A stretch of DNA of 60,434 nucleotides from Thermodesulfovibrionales bacterium (GTDB lineage: Bacteria; Nitrospirota; Thermodesulfovibrionia; Thermodesulfovibrionales; UBA9159). The notes below the pieces were generated by a model that saw only the letters and a program-made list of their open reading frames with translations, had not been told where the DNA came from and did not search any database. Positions 57,428 to 60,434 of the stretch are shown here, in pieces. The DNA is taken from positions 1 through 60,434 of the forward strand of contig DASRZP010000041.1 in NCBI GenBank assembly GCA_035686305.1, read 5' to 3'. The stretch's first letter is position 1; each line of letters starts with the position of its first letter. The translations under genes were made by a program, and so were the position numbers.

Positions 57428-58558
57428 TTAAATGTCAAGTGTGTTACATATGACCGTGATCACCGCCATCGCCACGACGATGCTGACGATACCGGTTACC
57501 ACTGAAGAGGTTGTCGCGTCACCCACGTCAGCGGCGCTCCTGCCGCACTGCATGCCCCTCATACACCCGGAAAGTGCAACAAGGACGCCGAAGACAGCGG
57601 CGCTGAAGAGTCCCACCCAGAAGTCGTTCAGGTGCACGGATGTGCGAGTCTTCGTGTAGTATTCCAAGAAATTCAGGTCCAGCATCGAGACACCAATGAT
57701 CAGGCCGCCGAGTATGCCCATGAAGTCTGCAAAAAGGCTCAGGAGAGGCATCATAAGGAAAAGGGCGAGCATCCTGGGCAGAACGAGGAACTCCATGGGC
57801 GATATGCCAAGGGTCTTCAAGGCGTCTATCTCCTCGTTCACCTGCATCGTGCCGAGCTGAGCGGCGAATGATGCCCCCGTACGGCCGGCCATGATGATAG
57901 CCGTCATGACAGGGGCGAGGAAGCGGACCATGCCGATGCCTACAATGCTTGCGACATAGATCTGAGCACCGAAGATCTTAAGCTCGATTGCGCCGATAAA
58001 CGCCAGGATAAGCCCAACCAGGATACTGATAAGGGAAACTATCGGAAGGGCCTGAGCGCCGCATTGCTGGATAATGAGAAGCAGGTCGGACCGTCGAAAT
58101 CGAGCTTTCCCGGTAACGAGACGCAGAAAAGCAATAAAGGCATTCCCGACAAAGTCTGTTACGTCGAGAAGTGACCGCCGGAATACCAGCGCTGGTTCTC
58201 CGAACCGCTCAAGGATAGGGATTCGCGCCGGTTCCTTTTCCTTCACCTTTCTCTCCGGCACTGCGGAAGCAAGGGCGAGGAGCCGTTGCACGCCCTCAGG
58301 AAGGCTGTTCTCTTCCACCGTTATATTCCTCCTTGAAGCCAAAGTACGAACCCTGATCACAAATGTCGGAAGCGTACTGTCCCAGTCCCTCAGGTTCTCC
58401 GCCATAAACAATATACGTTCTACCCGAGGCCCCATTTCGAGTTGCTTCTCTACCTCACGTGCAGCCGGGACTCTACTCTTCCTTTTCCAGCTTCCCGCAA
58501 GACTGATAAGGAGTGTATCTGAATCCTTCCTGCTGAAACGAAGAGATAACGGTTCCAT
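57428..58558 (-). CDS. mlaE: MlaE-like permease with N-terminal STAS-type region
   Basis: MlaE is the membrane subunit of the phospholipid ABC transporter. Residues about 120-376 are the permease (FRRSDLLLIIQQCGAQALPI, SILVGLILAFIGAIEL, IIMAGRTGASFAAQLGTMQV, NEEIDALKTLGISPMEFLV). Residues 1-110 resemble a STAS domain (LRFSRKDSDTLLISLAGSWK), the MlaB role, fused to the permease as in many diderms. ATG 58558 is chosen with AGAGGA seven bases upstream. It is the first gene of mlaEFD; the DAC-domain gene lies 130 bases upstream on the same strand. Confidence 0.93.
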   Translation of the reverse strand: MEPLSLRFSRKDSDTLLISLAGSWKRKSRVPAAREVEKQLEMGPRVERILFMAENLRDWDSTLPTFVIRVRTLASRRNITVEENSLPEGVQRLLALASAVPERKVKEKEPARIPILERFGEPALVFRRSLLDVTDFVGNAFIAFLRLVTGKARFRRSDLLLIIQQCGAQALPIVSLISILVGLILAFIGAIELKIFGAQIYVASIVGIGMVRFLAPVMTAIIMAGRTGASFAAQLGTMQVNEEIDALKTLGISPMEFLVLPRMLALFLMMPLLSLFADFMGILGGLIIGVSMLDLNFLEYYTKTRTSVHLNDFWVGLFSAAVFGVLVALSGCMRGMQCGRSAADVGDATTSSVVTGIVSIVVAMAVITVICNTLDI

Positions 58559-58688
58559 CAACGAATCCTCTTCTTGTTTCTCGTGCCCTGCGAGGTGACA
58601 CGTCCAAGACGAAAATGTCTATCACCGGCGAACCGCTTCATGCCATTGTTCACGGGGCTTTCGAAAACTGACTCTTGCGTACATACTA

Positions 58689-60014
58689 TCACAAGAGTTC
58701 CGGACCCGCAACGGTTATGGGCAGGAAATCCCAGTATGTGACAGAGTCCTTCATCCACGTGACAAGGCTCGTATTGCCGTCCTGGGATATCACGATGGCG
58801 AGCACATCAGGAATCTCTTTGCAGAGGTGATAGGCCGCAAGATGGCGGGTACCGACACCTTCAGCCCGCTCATACACCCTCTGTTCTCCTTCTGCGTCCA
58901 TGGCGCGTGCAATGAAGTCTTCTTTGCTGAAGGCGCCCTTTACCACTCCTCCAAAGCCGACGAGATCAAGACCCCTTGTCAAAATGACTGCTCCGTCAAC
59001 CGTAGCCAAATTGGCGATGAAACGTGCGCATTCGAAGAGGGCCTCATCAAGTTCCAGGAGAGTTTTGTTCGTGGCGGCAACATATTCGCTCCATCCGACA
59101 ACGTTGCCGGGTCCTCCCGATGACCCGTAGTGCTTTGCGAGTTCGTTCATTATGCCGATTGTCAGCCAGTGCAACCGTCGCACGGGCTTTTCGTCCCGGA
59201 ACATATACTTTATGAAGACGTACGGATTGGGAGAAGTTATCCTCTGAATCAGGCCCGGAGGGAAAAAAATGATGGTCCCTCCATGCTTCATGTTTCTGAT
59301 GCTGCTGATTATCCGCTTGACGACCTGCTCATAAAGTCTCGGAACGAAATCCTCCCTTACAGTCGCCCAGGCTTCGTCCGCGACCGGCCGGCTCTTGATA
59401 TGCATCTCCACAATTTCTTTATTGAAACTCGCCGTCCGTTTTGCTAACCATCGTGAGTGCAGAACGTTCGTAGAAGGCATTATTATCCGTCCTGCGCTTA
59501 ATTGCGCGAGTATGTGTGGCCCGCGGTAAGCCCTTATGCTCCCCGGTCCCGTAATATCAAGGACAAGAGAATCAGGCATCGGCATGACTACTTTGCTGCC
59601 ACCCTGGAACGCCTGTATCCAGCGGGTTCCCGAGTTGATCAATCCCCATATCCGCAGACCTTCCTCAGGATCGTGACGGATGCCGATGAGCGAGCTTTCG
59701 AATTCAGAGGCGGGGCTCAGTTTCAGCAATTCGTATTCATGAAAAGCACGTGGCTCCTCAAAAACAATTCTGAGAAATCCGTAAGGAGGACCGAGTTCAG
59801 AAGGAAACTCTGAGGGATCACAGAGGGCTATCCTGAAGCGCTGAGACCTCAGTTCCTCGCTCATCATGCTCACCTGATAACAGGTTGATATGAGATACTC
59901 GAGAACCTCGCGATCAGGCAGCTTGCCGTATCCTTCAGAGGGTTCCCTCTCCGGAAAGGCGCCCCAGAGTCTCAGGATCTCTTCAGATAAGTGATGCGGA
60001 TACGCATGTTTCAT
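58689..60014 (-). CDS. DAC (diadenylate cyclase)-domain protein with long unknown N-terminus
   Basis: The C-terminal part (about 310-441) resembles the DisA_N/DAC domain that makes cyclic di-AMP: NLATVDGAVILTRGLDLVGF with DGA at 340-342, and GTRHLAAYHL at 388-394. The canonical second motif is RHR; here it is RHL, so activity is not certain. The first 300 residues hold no membrane segment and I recognise no domain, though such N-terminal regions are usual in DAC proteins with putative sensor domains. No cdaR or glmM is nearby. Its role may be c-di-AMP synthesis or sensing. The RBS is weak. Neighbours are mlaEFD downstream and an ABC-2 permease upstream. Confidence 0.75.
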   Translation of the reverse strand: MKHAYPHHLSEEILRLWGAFPEREPSEGYGKLPDREVLEYLISTCYQVSMMSEELRSQRFRIALCDPSEFPSELGPPYGFLRIVFEEPRAFHEYELLKLSPASEFESSLIGIRHDPEEGLRIWGLINSGTRWIQAFQGGSKVVMPMPDSLVLDITGPGSIRAYRGPHILAQLSAGRIIMPSTNVLHSRWLAKRTASFNKEIVEMHIKSRPVADEAWATVREDFVPRLYEQVVKRIISSIRNMKHGGTIIFFPPGLIQRITSPNPYVFIKYMFRDEKPVRRLHWLTIGIMNELAKHYGSSGGPGNVVGWSEYVAATNKTLLELDEALFECARFIANLATVDGAVILTRGLDLVGFGGVVKGAFSKEDFIARAMDAEGEQRVYERAEGVGTRHLAAYHLCKEIPDVLAIVISQDGNTSLVTWMKDSVTYWDFLPITVAGPELL

Positions 60015-60155
60015 AAAGAATGACCTATTCGCCCGATTGAGGATCAGGGTAGCCGTTTGAGAAAAATCGTTTCAAGCACCCCTCGCCCCGCTTGTACCGG
60101 TCCACACTTAGCCTTGACGGCCTATCCCGGTTCTGTCGTCGATGATCACATGGGA

Positions 60156-60434
60156 TCATGCCATCGTCCCGATGGTCTTGCGAAAACGCCCCAGTGCGAT
60201 ACTGAACAAGACCGTGCCGATCAGGGCAAGGGCCGCGAATTGTTTCCACACAACCTCCAGGCCTGCACCTCGGTATAAAATCGCCTGGGCCATCATGACG
60301 AAATGGGTGTCGGGCGCCGCCAGCATGAGATACTGCACCAGCGTGGGCATGCTCTCCCGCGGCGTTGTTGCTCCCGAGAGCATTTGAAAGCACAGCAGAA
60401 CCAGCATCGCCAGCAGTCCGAACTGGGGCATCGA
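60156..60434 (-). CDS. ABC-2 type permease, C-terminal part (starts beyond right edge)
   Basis: Only the last 92 codons are in the window; the gene begins to the right of base 60434. The end resembles ABC-2 family permeases of the YhhJ/YbhR type: hydrophobic FGLLAMLVLLCFQMLSGATT, then PRESMPTLVQYLMLAAPDTH, FVMMAQAILYRGAGLEVVW and a final helix LALIGTVLFSIALGRFRKTI. These proteins export drugs or lipids with an ATPase partner. The 141 bases to the DAC gene hold no gene. Confidence 0.85.
   Translation of the reverse strand, partial: SMPQFGLLAMLVLLCFQMLSGATTPRESMPTLVQYLMLAAPDTHFVMMAQAILYRGAGLEVVWKQFAALALIGTVLFSIALGRFRKTIGTMA

Noticed and set aside
1-60434. CRISPR array or an insertion sequence with transposase
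   Set aside because: No regularly spaced repeats and no transposase or recombinase frames were found in the window.

Overview
The window most likely comes from an anaerobic, Gram-negative, diderm bacterium. Its gene content resembles Nitrospirota (Thermodesulfovibrio-like) or deep Deltaproteobacteria-type lineages. The evidence is an hdrCBA-mvhD-metVF operon of the Wood-Ljungdahl (reductive acetyl-CoA) type, an in-frame UGA that is best read as selenocysteine in mvhD, the oxygen-independent queuosine enzyme QueH, small triheme c-type cytochromes, a 2-hydroxyacyl-CoA dehydratase-type activase, many PAS/GAF histidine kinases, and an Mla outer-membrane lipid transport system. Phylum is inference; no rRNA or other marker gene lies in the window.

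Layout. 1-834 looks like the edge of an integrated element: AT-richer DNA with two unrecognised genes, ending at a 48-bp 3' fragment of tRNA-Val(UAC) that still has its own terminator. 890-7376 holds dus, a small Cys-rich protein, nupC, a PAS kinase and small membrane proteins. 6678-13926 is a long minus-strand run: phoH, 7TM-HD phosphodiesterase, ybeY and a DgkA-PAP2 fusion, preceded by queH, a DUF2905 gene, spoIID-like, queA and a SPOR protein. 14001-19471 carries a LysR regulator and a 1443-residue tandem BadF/BcrA-type activase, then a 31-codon bS22/mS38-type ribosomal microprotein. 19681-22908 has small housekeeping genes around a 176-bp palindromic repeat, ending with a DUF362 ferredoxin-like protein.

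23333-32996 is a signalling island: a CheB-CheR-PAS-GAF protein with no kinase, a DUF4118-PAS-PocR-PAS histidine kinase, a single-domain response regulator, and a convergent hybrid kinase. 33062-44108 contains argJ, ilvE, two paralogous triheme cytochromes, a second hybrid kinase coupled to an HDOD protein, a creatininase-family gene, folE, folD, a PpiC isomerase and a regulator with SufR-like cysteines. folD and the metVF operon both act on C1-tetrahydrofolate and are about 2 kb apart.

44299-51201 (minus) is the hdrCBA-mvhD(Sec)-metVF operon, expected to encode an electron-bifurcating or electron-confurcating methylenetetrahydrofolate reductase complex. 51614-55383 has a secreted nuclease and the lysA-dapF-dapA operon. 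55454-55625 may be a small structured RNA gene. 55632-58558 is mlaEFD, followed by a DAC-domain protein (58689-60014) and the end of an ABC-2 permease. Both a possible c-di-AMP synthase (DAC) and a possible c-di-AMP phosphodiesterase (7TM-HD) are therefore present. Several promoters place the -10 box only 5-8 bases before the start codon, which suggests leaderless mRNAs.
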